Positions 35,770 to 48,632 of a DNA stretch of 64,000 nucleotides are shown here, piece by piece. Both the position numbers and the translations under genes were made by a program. Source of the DNA: Sequoia sempervirens. Lineage: Eukaryota; Streptophyta; Pinopsida; Cupressales; Cupressaceae. The notes under the pieces were generated by a model that had not been told where the DNA came from, made no database searches, and was given only the letters and a program-made list of their open reading frames with translations. The DNA lies in the NCBI GenBank assembly GCA_007258455.2, contig VDFB02193867.1, positions 531,951,071 to 532,015,070 on the forward strand. Direction: 5' to 3'. The stretch's first letter is position 1. Each line of letters opens with the position of its first letter.

Positions 35770-38348
35770 TCTCTTGTGTTGTGATCTTGTCTTTACCATA
35801 AATTTTGGGTCACCTATGGGAGAGTTGTGTTGACATTTGTAATGTTTAAACTCTCTAGTTGACTCAAATTTTGGTAAAAGGGATGTTCTAAGTCATTTTG
35901 GAGCAATGGTGATAATGAGAATGAAAAGATGGATGATATGGGGAGTGATATTTACAATTGTTTTGGGACAACCCTTTTGACTTAAGTTTGATTGTTTGAT
36001 GTTTGGATAGAGGATGTTTATGAACTTGTGAATCTTTAGGGTAGACTTGTGACCTTCAAGATGAACTAGTTCAAAGATGATAACTAACTTAACTAAATGC
36101 ATGGAAAAGGATTCATTTCACATACAAAGTAGCTAAGTTAGGGGTTGGTGTTGATAGATGTCTAAGTCTAAAATGTTGGTGTGTTCAAAATTTTGCAAAG
36201 TTTGGTGAAGTGAGGTTTGGATTTTGATAGTAGGTGGATGATATTTTTGACCCAATGTTTCAACCTAGAGTGAACCTTTGTTTTCCAAGACCAAGGTGGT
36301 GAGAAACATGCTATACCTCTAAAGTGTTCAAACCTTAAAGACTCAATGATTAAGGAGAACTTGTGAAATGTGTAGATCTAGTTTGTCCATGAAATAGCAT
36401 ATAAAAAGTCTCCTTATTGATCTATCTTAGTTATGGTGATTTATTAGGATATGATTCCAAATATACTTTGCACTATGATGTCCAAGTTTGAAATTGCGGT
36501 TTTTAGACCTTCTCTTGGGGATTTTGATTTTGTGAGAGATAATTTAGAGAAATACAAGATCATGAAAAATAGGATATTTATTGCCACATGGGAGGTGGTA
36601 ATATGGGCCTTATGACCACAATATCGGCTTGTTCCTCTTGTTTGTTTAAGATGTATGTTGCATTTCTCCACTGGGTTAGTGTTTCCTTTGTGTCAAAAGT
36701 AAAGCTCCTCAAGCTACTAATTATATCTATTTGTTCTCCTTCAATTAGTTCAAAGTTTGGTTGAATGATAACAGGTGTAAGGTTTGGTTGTTCAATTGGA
36801 GCGATCAGACGCCAAAAGGTTATGTAGGGTTCAATTTGTCAATTTATCTTGCTTAAATGAGTTTCCTTTTACCACAAACACTTCTCTTGCTTAAGTTTCA
36901 AACTAAATGTCTATGTCAAAAACATCATTCATTCCACAAAGTCCATTTTGTGAAAAGGATGAAGTTAGGGGCATAGTTTCCTAGGTTAACTTTGGAAAGT
37001 ATGAATTGAGATGTAAACCAAAATATTTAGGTCTCTAAGAATAAATCCTTAGGAAAAGCATCAATATGAAGGCTTTTTGAAAGGGTATCCATACTTAGAC
37101 CAAAGGGTTTGAAATATTGAAAAGACTTTTTGATGTTTGTTTGCAATTGTTTTGGAACCAAGCAAGTGTTAAACTAACTCACAAGAATTTACAATCCTAG
37201 GTAGAGTGGGTACATATTTATTAGTAGGCTTACCACCATCGAAAGAGATTATTAATCCATGAAGATGAAATGGAAAAATAGGCTATGTTAAGGAAACGTA
37301 ACATCTTGACACACCAAGCAAAGGAGTCTCTTCCCCATTTTCTTTATTGCCTCCATAAAAAAATGGACATGGTAAGTAACTTCTTAGAGCGGTGCTACTC
37401 CAATGCACTACCTTAAAATACATTTTAGAATTGGACTTGGTTAGCCACTACAAATAAGGATTTTAATGACCATATTCATTATAAGTTGGTGCCATATATG
37501 CAACGATTCACTCAATTAAGAGGCCTACCAGCCCTTAGAAATATCTAATGGTTTTAATGCATCACAAGGATACTAAGGGAGACATTCGTAGGTATGGGAC
37601 AACCACAACTAGCTGGTTAATGAATTTAGTCACAACCAATTATTTATATAGTGAACCAAAATGAAAGCACTACTTCGGTCATTCCCTATAACAAGTTGGG
37701 AGGCAGGCCCTCTAAAGGTAACACTTGTTTGAAGTGTAAAATATTTTTTGTCACCCAAGATTTCCAATAGGCGCAAGGGGAGAGGATAAGTACTTCCAAG
37801 AAGAAAAAGGTATACTTGTGTGTTTCTCTTCACCCAAGATCACACAAAGTGCAAGGGGATTGGGTATGCACAACAAGCATACACAAGCAAATCAGAGACA
37901 TGTTCATTTCAATCCATCATAGCAAAATGAATTAGTTTTAAATCACCAATTTGAAGTGTTGGGATTGTATTGTTCAATTTTAAACCAACAATCATAATGA
38001 TGTGAGGGTTCAGTTTTAACCAATTTGAACATTCATTTTAAAGCCCAAAAATAAGTCTAGTTTGGTCCTAAAACATAAAATAAAGCATCATAAATGGGTT
38101 ATAATTTCCCCATAAGTGTTGAAACACTTGTTACAATTATATTCAAATGATAATATGCTCCTTCACTTTGGATTTTATTGCCCATACCTGCAAAACCAGT
38201 TAGCCTAAAAAATTAAAATGAGAAGTCAATGACACGTTAGTAATTAGATAAAGTCAAAAAATTAAAGCACATGTCAAAATTCAAGTTTAGTTTTGTTTAC
38301 TAGTAAATCATGACACTGAAATTAATTGTGATGCTTAATTTCATCAAT
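35770..38348 (-). other. Long 5' leader of the Tat-like element; no gene seen
   Basis: About 2.6 kb between gag and the short-repeat cluster. No coding signal on either strand that I trust. Some transcribed leader with regulatory content is expected here, but I can identify none. Confidence 0.45.
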
Positions 38349-38607
38349 AGCATCACTGTATAGAAAGTGTGTCACTGTATTGAAAAATTGAAGGCATCGC
38401 TCTACAGTAAATAGTGACGTCAATAGCGTCTCCATATCAAGTGCGTCGTTATACGAAAATTCATGTTGTGTTAAAAAAATAGCTTAGCGTCACTATTTAA
38501 ATGTCTGGTGACAAAATTTAATGTGTTGCTAAAATAAAAATAAAAGTGTATAGTTTTATAGCAACACATTATCAAATACATCGGTGAATCTTCCATAGCA
38601 TCACTGA
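38349..38607 (+). repeat. Cluster of degenerate GCGTCACTA-like short repeats
   Basis: About eleven copies in 260 bp: near 38349, 38368, 38393, 38410 (reversed), 38424, 38442, 38484, 38507, 38523, 38558 and 38596. Orientation is mostly opposite to the cluster at 19480-19835. It lies within 100 bp of the LTR edge. Confidence 0.5.
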
Positions 38608-38666
38608 ACCTATAAACAAACACAAAATGGAGATTTAACAAGAAATTTGTTAGATTGGTTAGTTCA

Positions 38667-38684
38667 ACCCTCCTTCTAGCACCA
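38667..38684 (-). other. Candidate primer binding site of the Tat-like element
   Basis: On the minus strand, three bases after the LTR end (CGGTCACA), the sequence reads TGGTGCTAGAAGGAGGGT. The TGG start and position fit a tRNA primer site. I do not assign the tRNA. Confidence 0.55.
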
Positions 38685-38687
38685 AAA

Positions 38688-39214
38688 TGTGACCGATGAA
38701 TGTAGTATGGGCTAACTACACTTGATCCATAAGGATTCAAAGTATAATTAAGCCACTATAACTGAATCCCAATAAAATATTTCAATGCAAACTAAACTAA
38801 GAATCCATTAAAACTAACAATTAAAATATGAAAGCTTCATAAAATACCTATTATAATCCATTGAAACTTATCCTATTGGGGGAATGGTGTTGAATTCATG
38901 TGGAATGGCAACCCTTTCCCAATCCCTTGGATAATGAACTTGTTTCGATCAATTCCATTAAAGAAAATCAACAAAACTGATGAGATATGTGTATAAAAAG
39001 AATTTTCAAAAGCTAAATTAGCATGATTAAAATCTATTTTAACACAATATATGCTAAGATGATCGATGTGGGTGGATGCAAATCTATTCTAAATGTATAC
39101 AAGGTTCAAAAGATTAAAACCCTAATTAAAAAATATGCTAAATGGATGCACCTAAGTTACCATGGAAGCCATTAATGAAAGCTACACTAATATGATGCAG
39201 GAAGTTCACTTAAA
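38688..39214 (-). repeat. 5' LTR of the Tat-like element, first part
   Basis: Homologous to 5994-6597. It is cut at 39214 by the 16.2-kb insertion and continues at 55432. The minus-strand end of the LTR is CGGTCACA. Confidence 0.75.
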
Positions 39215-39223
39215 ATGCCTTTT

Positions 39224-40127
39224 GTTGTGCCCTCAACACACATGCCCTGTTCGGAACGGGGACCCTCTCTTTTTCTTTTGCCTTACCAGGTTGTTGTTGT
39301 CGTCGCCTCATTTTGTGTGCCCAATTTTGGTGTCCTAATTGGTTAGTGTGTCTCGTCTTATCTCAAATTGACCATGTTTCATCCCCTCAAAATTTGCTAA
39401 GTTCAGGGTCCAAACGGAGTTCCTTTGGAAGTTTTCCTTTTCCAGCAACCTTGGGGACCTCCAGGTCCGTCATGGCAAGCTTCCCTTGCCGGATTTCCGT
39501 TATGCATTCACTATTTCAAATGGCCAAAAGCCTCCGTCGTCCAGTGCCCCAGGATCCAAATCCTCAACCGCCATCCCCATGACTTGCACTGGAAAATTTG
39601 ACTGTCCTTCACTTGTATAGGGCCCGGTCTGCTGAACCTCTCTGCCCGAGACTCTGTTTTAAGTTTTTCCTTCACGAAGGACCATCCTTCGCCAGAGTGT
39701 CATCCACTAGACCTCGTGCCTCCTCTTGTCGGTGGTTTTCCACTCTAACATTTGAAGGGGTTGTTGTCTCACGTCCTTCCAACCTCTGGATTTTGGACCT
39801 CTTGTCGTTGTCTCAAAATTTCAAACTACCAACTTCTCACCCACCGTACAAGCATTTATGAGTGTGCATTGAATGCACTTAGGGGTATAAATATTTTTTC
39901 CAACCTATCATTTTCACATGTTAGGTTGGCCAAAAGAGCTCAGAGTGAGTTTAGAGAAGTCCAATTCCTTTTTTGCCCACCGCCCTCATGCCCGCTACCC
40001 TCATTCGCCGATTCTTCTCAGATTTAGTAGCCTCCTTCACTGGGTTCTTGAGGTAGGTCCGCCGTTTTACCTCCCACATTTATTTTTGGTGATTTCACAT
40101 TTGAACAATGGGAAAAATAAAGTTAAA
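39224..40127 (+). repeat. GC-richer leader repeat, copy A
   Basis: Aligns with 48633-49542 throughout, starting TTGTGCCC and sharing GGAACGGGGACCCTCTCTTT. It is more GC-rich than its surroundings. The open frames inside (39313-40027) are shadows in leader sequence. Whether this is LTR or 5' leader is unsettled. It precedes gag in both copies, which favours leader. Confidence 0.65.
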
Positions 40128-40313
40128 ATGCATTCATTTGATAGAGGAGGATTAGGCCTAAAAAACCCATGTGGTAAAATTTCAAGAAAACCACCGAATT
40201 ATCATGAAACTGAGTCTGAAACTTCTATGCCCTGGTGTCATTCTTCCCATAGAGCGCCTGCGCCTTTTAGACCTGAGCCTCCCCATCGCCGCTTACTAAA
40301 AATTCAAACTTAA
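40128..40313 (+). CDS. 61-codon leader ORF, copy A
   Basis: Starts MHSFDRGGLGLKNPC and ends KIQT plus stop. The ORF at 49543-49728 in copy B has exactly the same length, with 46 of 61 residues equal and no indel, while flanking leader sequence has indels. The ATG context and start are shared. It is basic and Pro-rich at the C-terminus (APAPFRPEPP). No family is known to me. It could be the first codons of an old gag, a small regulatory peptide, or an RNA structure that happens to be open. Confidence 0.45.
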   Translation: MHSFDRGGLGLKNPCGKISRKPPNYHETESETSMPWCHSSHRAPAPFRPEPPHRRLLKIQT

Positions 40314-40327
40314 ATAAATTTATGTTC

Positions 40328-43300
40328 ATTTAGTATGCCAAATTCACATACATTTGCACCCAAGGCCACACAGAAAGGCCAAACAAGTTGCCTCGATATC
40401 CTAATGATTGGATTATATTGTTAGAACTCTCTCAACAACTATGACATGTAAATACTCTCCTCAGTAGTAGAAATTTGGTGGGGATCCCTTATCCCCTTTC
40501 TTTTGGCCAAGGGATGTACAAGCTGCAAACTTCTCAATGTGCTAGAAATTTAGAGAAGGAGCTGGTTTAGTATCATTTCCAGCTTCATACTGCCTGTCCA
40601 TGAATGGACCCTTATGGGCATATAAGGAAAGCACTTGGACCTGACTACACCCATCTACATCATGTTGAAGATTTCTTGGAAAATTTCCAAGATGATAAGG
40701 AGGTGCACATGAGACATTACATGCGAATGATGACCTACTTTGTGAAAAGGGTGAACTTGTTTCTTGTACTTGATAAGGTTGAAGAAGATGAAAGCACAAT
40801 TATGGATCCTAGGTACAATGCAGTCACTAACCTATTGCTGCTAGCAATAGAGTGGGATGAGCAAGAGTTTGATGACCTCAATATCATAACCAAACCAATT
40901 GATGCTCGTACAAGAGAATGGGTTAATGGGAAAGTTGACTGGTTAAAGAAACAAGGGGTCATCCTGACCTATCAAGGGCTCAAAAGTGAGCCTAGTGTAA
41001 CAAATGATGGAGATGCTACAACCTCAATAGGAGAAACATCCAAGTCTCCTCCACTCACTCACTCTAGGAAAAGAAAAAAGACTTAGGAGCATAACCAAAC
41101 CCAAAGGTGTATGCCAATAAGGTTTTAGAAGGTGAACCTTCCAGGAAACATAAAAGGTCAGGCAGTATTACTACAATGCTTGTTATTCAAGAGGACCTGC
41201 TCCATGAAGGAGAAGAAGTGGTTGTCAACAGAGGAAATGCCTACCACGTCTTTGGCCCCACCATAGTAGCTGTCAAAGGAGAAAATAGACAAGCTTGAGA
41301 GGAAGAGCTTAGATAAGACCACAGAGAGTTGGTTCCTACAGGTCTTATACATTGGGAAGATGGGCATCAGTCGTGTTGTGAGGAAAAAAAACAAGTTCTT
41401 AGATCTACAAAGGACTCTTGAAAGCACAAGGAAACTCTACACCGACTTCCCAAGAAAATACGACTCCACCTACCTAAAGAATGAGGCTATTCTAAAACTA
41501 CCAAGCATGACTTGGGAGAAAGAGCTTGCATTTAAGAAGGATGACCACTGGTTGGTGGATGTATGGAAGTGTGACTTCCCAGACCAAAAGGAAAGGTTGG
41601 AGAAGGTGCTCGACAAAGTGGATCCAGACATTGAGTGGGCTAAAGAAATTAGAGTCGATTGCGTCTGGTACTTGAAACTAATGATATGATATGATATGCC
41701 TACCGTACAGATGGACTTGAAGAAGATAAAGCCCCACTTCCAGAAGAAGATTGAGGACGAGATGTTAGATGAATCCGATGCCGCACTTACCTATAGTTCC
41801 TCATCCAGGGAAACCCATGAATCAGGCACCTCCTGTGCCTTACTACTTGAAGCCTCAACAACAACAAACCTATTCTCAAGTTCCCCAATAGCAACAAGAG
41901 TACCAACAATACGGTCAAGTTCCCTTATACTTGCCAAGGTCAAAATTTCCTCCTACAAAATAGAACCAACCTGCCACTCTACTAGTCTTCCTGTAGAATC
42001 AAGCAACACAGAGAAGGATCGATTGGATGAGCTGACATAAATGATACAAAAAATTTCCATGTAGATGACACATTTGAGGAATCAGAATAATTAGTTGCAG
42101 GCTTCATAGTGCAACATTCAAGCTAATCTCCACATGGACAATAGAGATAATCAAGATAATAGAGATGATCGACAAGCCAACACTTCTTCCAAAACAAATT
42201 ATAACTGAGGGTAGAAGTCAAATCAAAACTTTGAGAGGAGACCTTCCCAAAGACCGAATAGGACATGGAATACGAGGCCCAAAAATGGGGGTGTTCCTAC
42301 CCTATTGGACTCGTCTGCTAGTATAGAAAAGACAACTAGTGGTGTATATCTTGCCAAAGTAGCTCTTTCAGGATGGTGTAGAATTCGTAAGACTAGCAGG
42401 CACTCCGAGTTGGACTATCCCAAGTTCCTTACAACCACAATTTTTTTTTAAGTTGAAGTCTAGAATGTTGTGGAAAATGTTGGATGTCACGAGATAGTCC
42501 TGTTTGAGCCATATGACTCCTCCATACTCATGGTTAACCAGGGCCTGTTCCATAGAAGAAAAAGTAACAAGCCTAAGGACGAGTCTACCTCTACAAAGGT
42601 TGAAGAGGTTAAAGAGGTAAGTAATGGTGAAGCCTTATCTTAGTTATTTGAATCGGTAGATAATGGTCCTTTAGATGATGAAGAACTTCGCAAGGATGAA
42701 GTACACACATTCCATCAGAGAGCCACACCCTATTATTTAAGGAATAGGCAAGCAAGGGGACCATTCACTACATCCACCTTGCCTAATTACTTCACTACCC
42801 CACCAAATCCAAATGCCAGTAACAATCTCAGTTTTCCTCATGTGCCCACTCAATAATTTAGCAAGGATATGCCATTAAATCAACCTCATAGTCAGCTACA
42901 ACACTAGGTCCAAATGAAGCCCCAAAACCCTTCAAGTCAAACACAAACCCAGTCTACTAGCTTGGCCATATGTAGAGCCTTCAAGTCTGAAATTGAACAA
43001 ATGGGCAAGTATGTCGCGAAGGAGTTCAAGAAAGTTAAAATCAGCCTGTCCACCTTTGAGTTACTTAAGGTTCCTTCTATAAGGAATGCCTTCTATAGGG
43101 TAATTAATGGTACCCCTTCCTCCAAAGCGACGTAGGAAACATCAAACAAAAGGGTCACCTTTGAAGAACCTAGTCAAGAACTTGTGATTCAAGAAATTAT
43201 AGGGAAAAAGAAGGATATCCCCACAAAAGAATCTAATCATAACAGCAGAAAAAATTCCAAGGATTAGTCTTCAGGACAGACTAAGGATAGAACTGGCAAT
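40328..43300 (+). pseudogene. gag-like ORF of copy A, with large deletion
   Basis: Relative to copy B the sequence jumps from the equivalent of 49733 to that of about 51933, losing 2.2 kb. Best blocks: 40604-41086 (MDPYGHIRKALG, FVKRVNLFLVL, MDPRYNAVTN), 41360-41689 (LDLQRTLESTRKLY, EKELAFKKDDHWLVDVW) and 42914-43135 (FKSEIEQMGKYVAKEF). A Gln-rich linker lies near 41830-41940. The blocks match B at 52097-54147. The family's long N-terminal region is probably a Gag with added domains. Stops and frame changes are common. Confidence 0.65.
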
Positions 43301-43320
43301 AAAAACAAGGCTTAAGCAAC

Positions 43321-46300
43321 CCAAATAGACATGCCTATGGGTCTCTTCCAAGGAAAGTTTGAAACTCCGCCTTTCCTCACCACCATCTAGATATTCAAAA
43401 AAAATTTGCACAACTGCTTGCTCAATTCAGGAGAGTCTGTTAATGTCATGCCTGTTTCGGTATGCAAAGCTCTTGGGATTACTCCCACACCTTCAAGGAG
43501 GAAAGTGACCTAGTTGGACAAAAAAAGATCAACATAGTGGGAGAAATGAATCAGATCCCAATGCAGATTGTTGTAGATCCAAGGATACAACAAGTCATTG
43601 ACATTCAAGTGGCTGACATTCCCGATATCTTTGTGCTCATTCTTGGGTGAGAATTCACTAGAACATTGAATGGATATGTTGTAATGGATCATTATCACTT
43701 GTGGTTGCCATGGAAGGGGTTGATTAACCAAATTCATATAGATCGCGAGCCTCATATGAAATACATGATCACATAGTACAAAAATACCAATGAGGTGTTC
43801 TTTGTTGAGATAGAATTAGGAAATTACTAAACCCTTCACTTGTCAAGGAGAATTAGAACCCAAAGAAGAAGAATGTGTTGCAGAAGTACTCTTAGTGAAA
43901 TGTAGCCTTCACACTAACCTCACTCACATGCCTCAAGGTAAAGAGATGGTAGTAGAGTCGAATGATGAGCTAGATGAAGACAGTGACTTGGAACTGCTAA
44001 GAAGTTTCCAATATTTCATGGAGAAGTGTGTACAAGACCAGCTTAACTTGGGTGCCCGAATGAATTTCCAAGAGCTTTTACTACCAAATTGGTGTAGAGT
44101 CTACAACGCTGCCCACTCTGAGTTCGAGTGCTGCCTATGCCAAATAGTGGTAGAACATGTCAAGGGATTAGCTGCTCCTCCGAGAGAATTGTCAAAGGAG
44201 ATGCCAACAAAACCGCCTGTTGCCAATTGTTCTAAATTGACACATTTTCTAAAAGATATGGAGGCAACTGTCAAGCCAAAGGAGAACGAAGGCCTAGTTG
44301 GACCCAGCGTCACGGAGCTTTTCAACTTTTAGATGCTTCAATTTGATGGATCTAAGTCAAAGCAAGGAGCTCGAGCCAGATTCAAACTCATCAGCTCCAT
44401 GGGTAAGACCTTTCTTACTGCCCATAGGTTGCGGTTTTATTGCACTAATAATGTAGCTAAGTACGAAGCTCTAGTGCATGGCCTTCTTATGGCCCTATAG
44501 AAAAATGTCAAAATGATGCAAGTCTTCAGTGACTCTAAGTTGGTGGTCAAACAAGTTAGAAAATTGTATTTATGCCATGACATAAGACTTTCCAATTACA
44601 GACATAGAGTCTAGGATCTTCTAGAAGGCTTAGATGCTTTTAACATTCAGCCGATCCCACACTCTCAGAATCACACATGTGATGCTTTGGCTCAAGCAGC
44701 CAACACACTTCAGCCACTTTCCATTTTGGGTCTCAAACGCTTCACAGTCAAGTTGACATCCACTCCATCTGTTCTAAATAATGTCACTCACTTTCAAGTC
44801 TTTAATGATGATAAGCACGTCCTCGAGTTCATCATGAGCTTCGATGTCTTCACCACCCAAATAATAGATGAGGTTGATCCAGAAGAGGCTGAATTAGACA
44901 TAGAAGGAGTCATCAATCTCAAGACTAACACAATTCCTAGAGGAATGGTTCAACTCGAGTGTATATTTGATTTGGATCAAATCAAAGACCAAGACCAACA
45001 AGCCAAGAAGGAATCTATCAACAATCAATGTGATGTCCACAATCTTAGAACTACCAAGGAAATCAAAAATGTCTTTATTGGAAAGTTTATACTACAGAGG
45101 AAAAGAAAGGGATTGTTGATGCTCTCCAAAAATATCATGATGTGGTTGTATGGAGCTATGAAGATCTGAAAACCTATGACACCGCCATCATAATGCAAAC
45201 CATACCTATCAAGCCTAATGTGAAGCCCTTCTGACAGAGACAATGTCCCATAAACGCCTTATTGGAGCCAATCATTTACAAAGAAGTGTTGAAGCTACTG
45301 TCAGCAAGGATCATCTTTCCAATTCGACACTCTACATGGGTGGCCAACTTGGTCCCTGTTAGAAAAAAAGAATGGTGAGATTAGGTTGTTCATGGATTTC
45401 CGTAATTTGAACCGAGCATCGAAAAAGGACAATTACCCTGTGCCTTCATTGGATGAAGTACTACAAATTGTTAATGGTTCATAGATGATGTCCTTTCTTT
45501 ATGTTTATTCTGGGTACAATCAAGTGATGGTGTAGTATGAAGATCATCATAAGACGACGTTCACCACTAAGTGGGGTACCTTTACCTACAGATGAATTCC
45601 CTTTAGGCTTATTAACATCGACACTACCTACCAACGCACCATGGAAATTGCATTCAAATATATGAAATGGAAGTGTATAATCGTCTATATGGATGATTTG
45701 ATGGTGTTTTCAAAGAAGCAAAGTGATCATGTCTCTGATCTATGCAGGGTCTTCCAGAGGTGCTGTGAGTTTGGTGTCTCCCTTAATCCCAAGAAGTGCA
45801 TCTTTGGAATTACTGAAGGGAAGCTGCTCAAACATGTTATCTCAGAGTGAGGAATTTCCATTGACCCAAAGCGCATTCAGTCCCTGTTGAAGATCCGGCT
45901 GCCAGGAAATAAGAAAGAGCTAAAATGTTTCTTTGGAAAGATTAACTTTGTGTGGAAATTTATTACAGGCTTTGCTGATATTGTCAAGCTGCTCAATGCC
46001 ATGCTCAAACAAGATTCCAAGATTGGGTGGAATCCCAAAGCAAAGCAGGCCTTTGAAGAAATTAAGCAAGCAATTGTTGAAGCAACTGTGCTAGTCAGTC
46101 TGGATTATTTGAAGCCTTTTTACATCTATTCATTTGCTTGAGAACATTGATTCCCTAGCATTTTGACCCAGAAAGATGACGAGGGGAATGAGCACCCAAT
46201 TTCCTTCATGAGCGCTCCTTTGAAAAGATGTTGAACTGCACTACCGCAATGTAGAAAAACAAGCATACACCCTTGTTAGAGGAGTGAAGAAGTTCAGGCA

Positions 46301-47708
46301 TTATATCTTATGTAATAAAGTGTTCACCATAGTTCCTGACCCAACTGTGAAGACATTGCTCATGCAAAATGAATTAGGTGAACGAAGAGTGAAATGGGTT
46401 ACACTGCTGCAAGAGTAGGATATGGAAATCTAGCCAATGAAGCTGGTGAGAGGAAAAACACTTATCTAAACAATTATTGAGGAAACCGCCAATGCAAGTC
46501 CAAAACTCATCGTGCAACAATACCAACTTGAAGATGTTTCTCCAGGGGAGTGGCACGAAGACGTCGTTTATTATTTGCTGAATCACAAGTGCCCTTCCCA
46601 CCTATAGGGAGTTCAAAAGCATCTCTCCACTTGAAAAGAAACCACTACATGTTGCAAGGGTCCATATTATATAAAAGGAATCATGAAGGTATCTACTTGA
46701 GATGCCTTGGCATAGAAGAAGCAAAACGAGTCATTTGGGAGTTCCATGACAAGTTCGGTACAAGTCACAGATCTAGACCTTCCATCGTGCATCATATACT
46801 AAGGGTAGGATATTACACGCCCATAGTCTTTAAGGATGCACATAGCCACGTTCGCTCATGTCATATATGTCAGACTGCCGCGACCAAGGAAAAGAATGTT
46901 GTTGTCCCGTTACAAACTATTTTGGAGGTGAGACCGTTCACACAATGGGGTCTCGATTTCATTGGTCCGGTAAGCCCTTCATCATCTATAGGACACAAGT
47001 ATATTCTAACCATTACTGATTATTGTACTAGATGGATAGAAGCAATTGCTTGTAGATAATGCACAACTAAGGTAGTCACTAATTTTTTGGAAATTTTTAT
47101 TTTAAATCACTTCAGTTGCCCTTATGCATTGGTGTGTGATAATGGACCCGCATTTGCTTCATTAAAATTTACTGGCTAGGCTTTTGATTATGAGATAGCC
47201 CTTAAGTTCTCATCCAATTACTACCCCCAGGGAAATGGCCTTGCTGAGTCGACAAACAAGAATCTGATAACCATGATCAAGAAATTGCTAGATAGGAATC
47301 CCAAGGATTGGCATACCCAACTCTGTTTCTCCCTTTGGGCAGATCGTACTCATCACAAGGATGCCCTTGGTGATTCCCCATTTCATTTGGTTTACAACTT
47401 AGATCCTGTCTTTTTGATCCACCTAAAAATCCTCACTCTCTAGTTTATCAATGACTTTTACGAAGGGGGAGACCATAGAGAAGCTTGGTTCACTGAGCTT
47501 TTGCACTTGGAAGAAGTACGAGACCGTGCAATAGAAATTTTTTCCAAACACCAAGGCATAGTCAAACATTGGTTTGATCGTCGAGCCAAAATTAAGGCCT
47601 ATCAGATAGCTTTGGCTTGGCCCCTTTCAGATAGTTGAAAACCCTTATTCGTGAGGATGTCTCGTTGCCTGTCAACGGGAAACATTTGAAGCATTACTTC
47701 CAAGTCTG
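43321..47708 (+). pseudogene. pol of copy A: protease, RNase H, RT, RNase H, integrase
   Basis: Protease: LLNSGESVNVMPVSVCKALG near 43415, where the catalytic Asp is now Asn (43424-43426). RNase H 1 (44333-44725): FDGSKSKQGARARF, NNVAKYEALVHGL, VFSDSKLVVKQV and CDALAQAA, so all four acidic residues (D44345, E about 44464, D44531, D44681) are present. RT (about 45150-45850): YMDD at 45687. RT connection and RNase H 2 (45887-46480): GNEHPISFMSAPLKRC and VRGVKKFRHYILCNKVF, with a frameshift. Integrase (46550-47700): HHILRVGYYTP and CHICQTAA (zinc site), then WGLDFIGP, CDNGPAFAS and NGLAESTNK (DDE). The order with RNase H before RT differs from the Tat-like element in this window. Confidence 0.82.
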
Positions 47709-48632
47709 AGCTTGTTTAGAGTTGTTCCTGTAAATACCTATACATAGGTTAGATTAGGTTGCCTTTTGGTTTTCCTGTGTTTCGTTGTCTTGCATCGTCC
47801 AATTTTGCTCGTCTCCTGGTTGTTTTTCTTTGGTGAGGGGCTCTTCGTTCCTGATGCAGTGGTCGTGCTCATTCAAAGAATGGTTCACTTTGTTGTCTGT
47901 CCTTAGTATTCTCTAGGTAAACATTCATTCTCGATTATTGGTCCCTGATAGCTACCCGAGAATGACTTCCTCTTTTGAACTTTGTCTTAGAACTCAATCC
48001 TTGGTTGGATCCTTTTACATGTATCTTAGATCTTGCACCAAAATGCACCTTAATTATTTCCAAAAGGCTGTATAATAGTTGCTATGATAACCTAGTGAGT
48101 GAAAAATATTAAGTCCTCTCCAGTGACCACTGTGATTCTCAAACCCATCATAGGCTTTAGTGCTTACACAATTGAGCAAAAAGATAAAGTGTGGAAAAGA
48201 AATATAGAAAGATAAGAAAAAATAAATGATTCTAAAATCAAGCAATTGTATAGGTGGGCGAATAACTCTATTGGGGCTATGGATGCCTGGTTGGGAGTAG
48301 AGCAATATTCATTGGGTCACAACGACAACTTCATCAGGGCTTTGGATGCCCATCTGGTAGAGGGGCAATGTCCAGGTTACTTTTGGTGTTGGAGGATTTA
48401 TGTAGCTCACTTCGTCTGATTAGTCACTTCTTGTCACAGTTCCTGAGGGAAGTAATGAATTCAATACACACACACTTCTGAGATGTCTCATAGATTGACC
48501 CAACTAAGGACCTAGTTCTCCTAGTTCACTCTTGGAAGTTGGCCCCTAGTATGCAAAACAGGAGATTTTGGGTCCTAAATGAATACTTATCCTCAGAACG
48601 CTTGGGAGTGTTTCTTAGCAAAGTCGCCATTA
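47709..48632. other. Noncoding region between copy A pol and copy B leader
   Basis: No gene. It follows the end of integrase and precedes the B leader. An LTR would be expected here, but no partner copy is in the window. A purine-rich tract lies at 48180-48230. Confidence 0.4.

Larger units (their letters stand above)
22777..38687 (-). mobile_element. Body of a Tat-like Ty3/gypsy retrotransposon (interrupted)
   Basis: Reading leftward from 38684: primer site, a leader of about 2.9 kb, gag (35769-32981), an inserted LTR element (28117-32980), the end of gag plus protease, RT, RNase H, a second RNase H, and integrase ending near 22980. The 5' LTR is 38688-56302, itself split by a 16.2-kb insertion. 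The candidate 3' LTR edge is at 5994. If the AAAAC flanks at 5989 and 56303 are the target duplication, the locus now covers about 50 kb. An RNase H after RT-RNase H is what I know of the Tat group. Confidence 0.7.

Noticed and set aside
39313..40027. Several plus-strand ORFs in the composite leader
   Set aside because: They overlap in different frames, lie in GC-richer leader, and are not kept in the same frames in copy B. Only the 61-codon ORF is kept.
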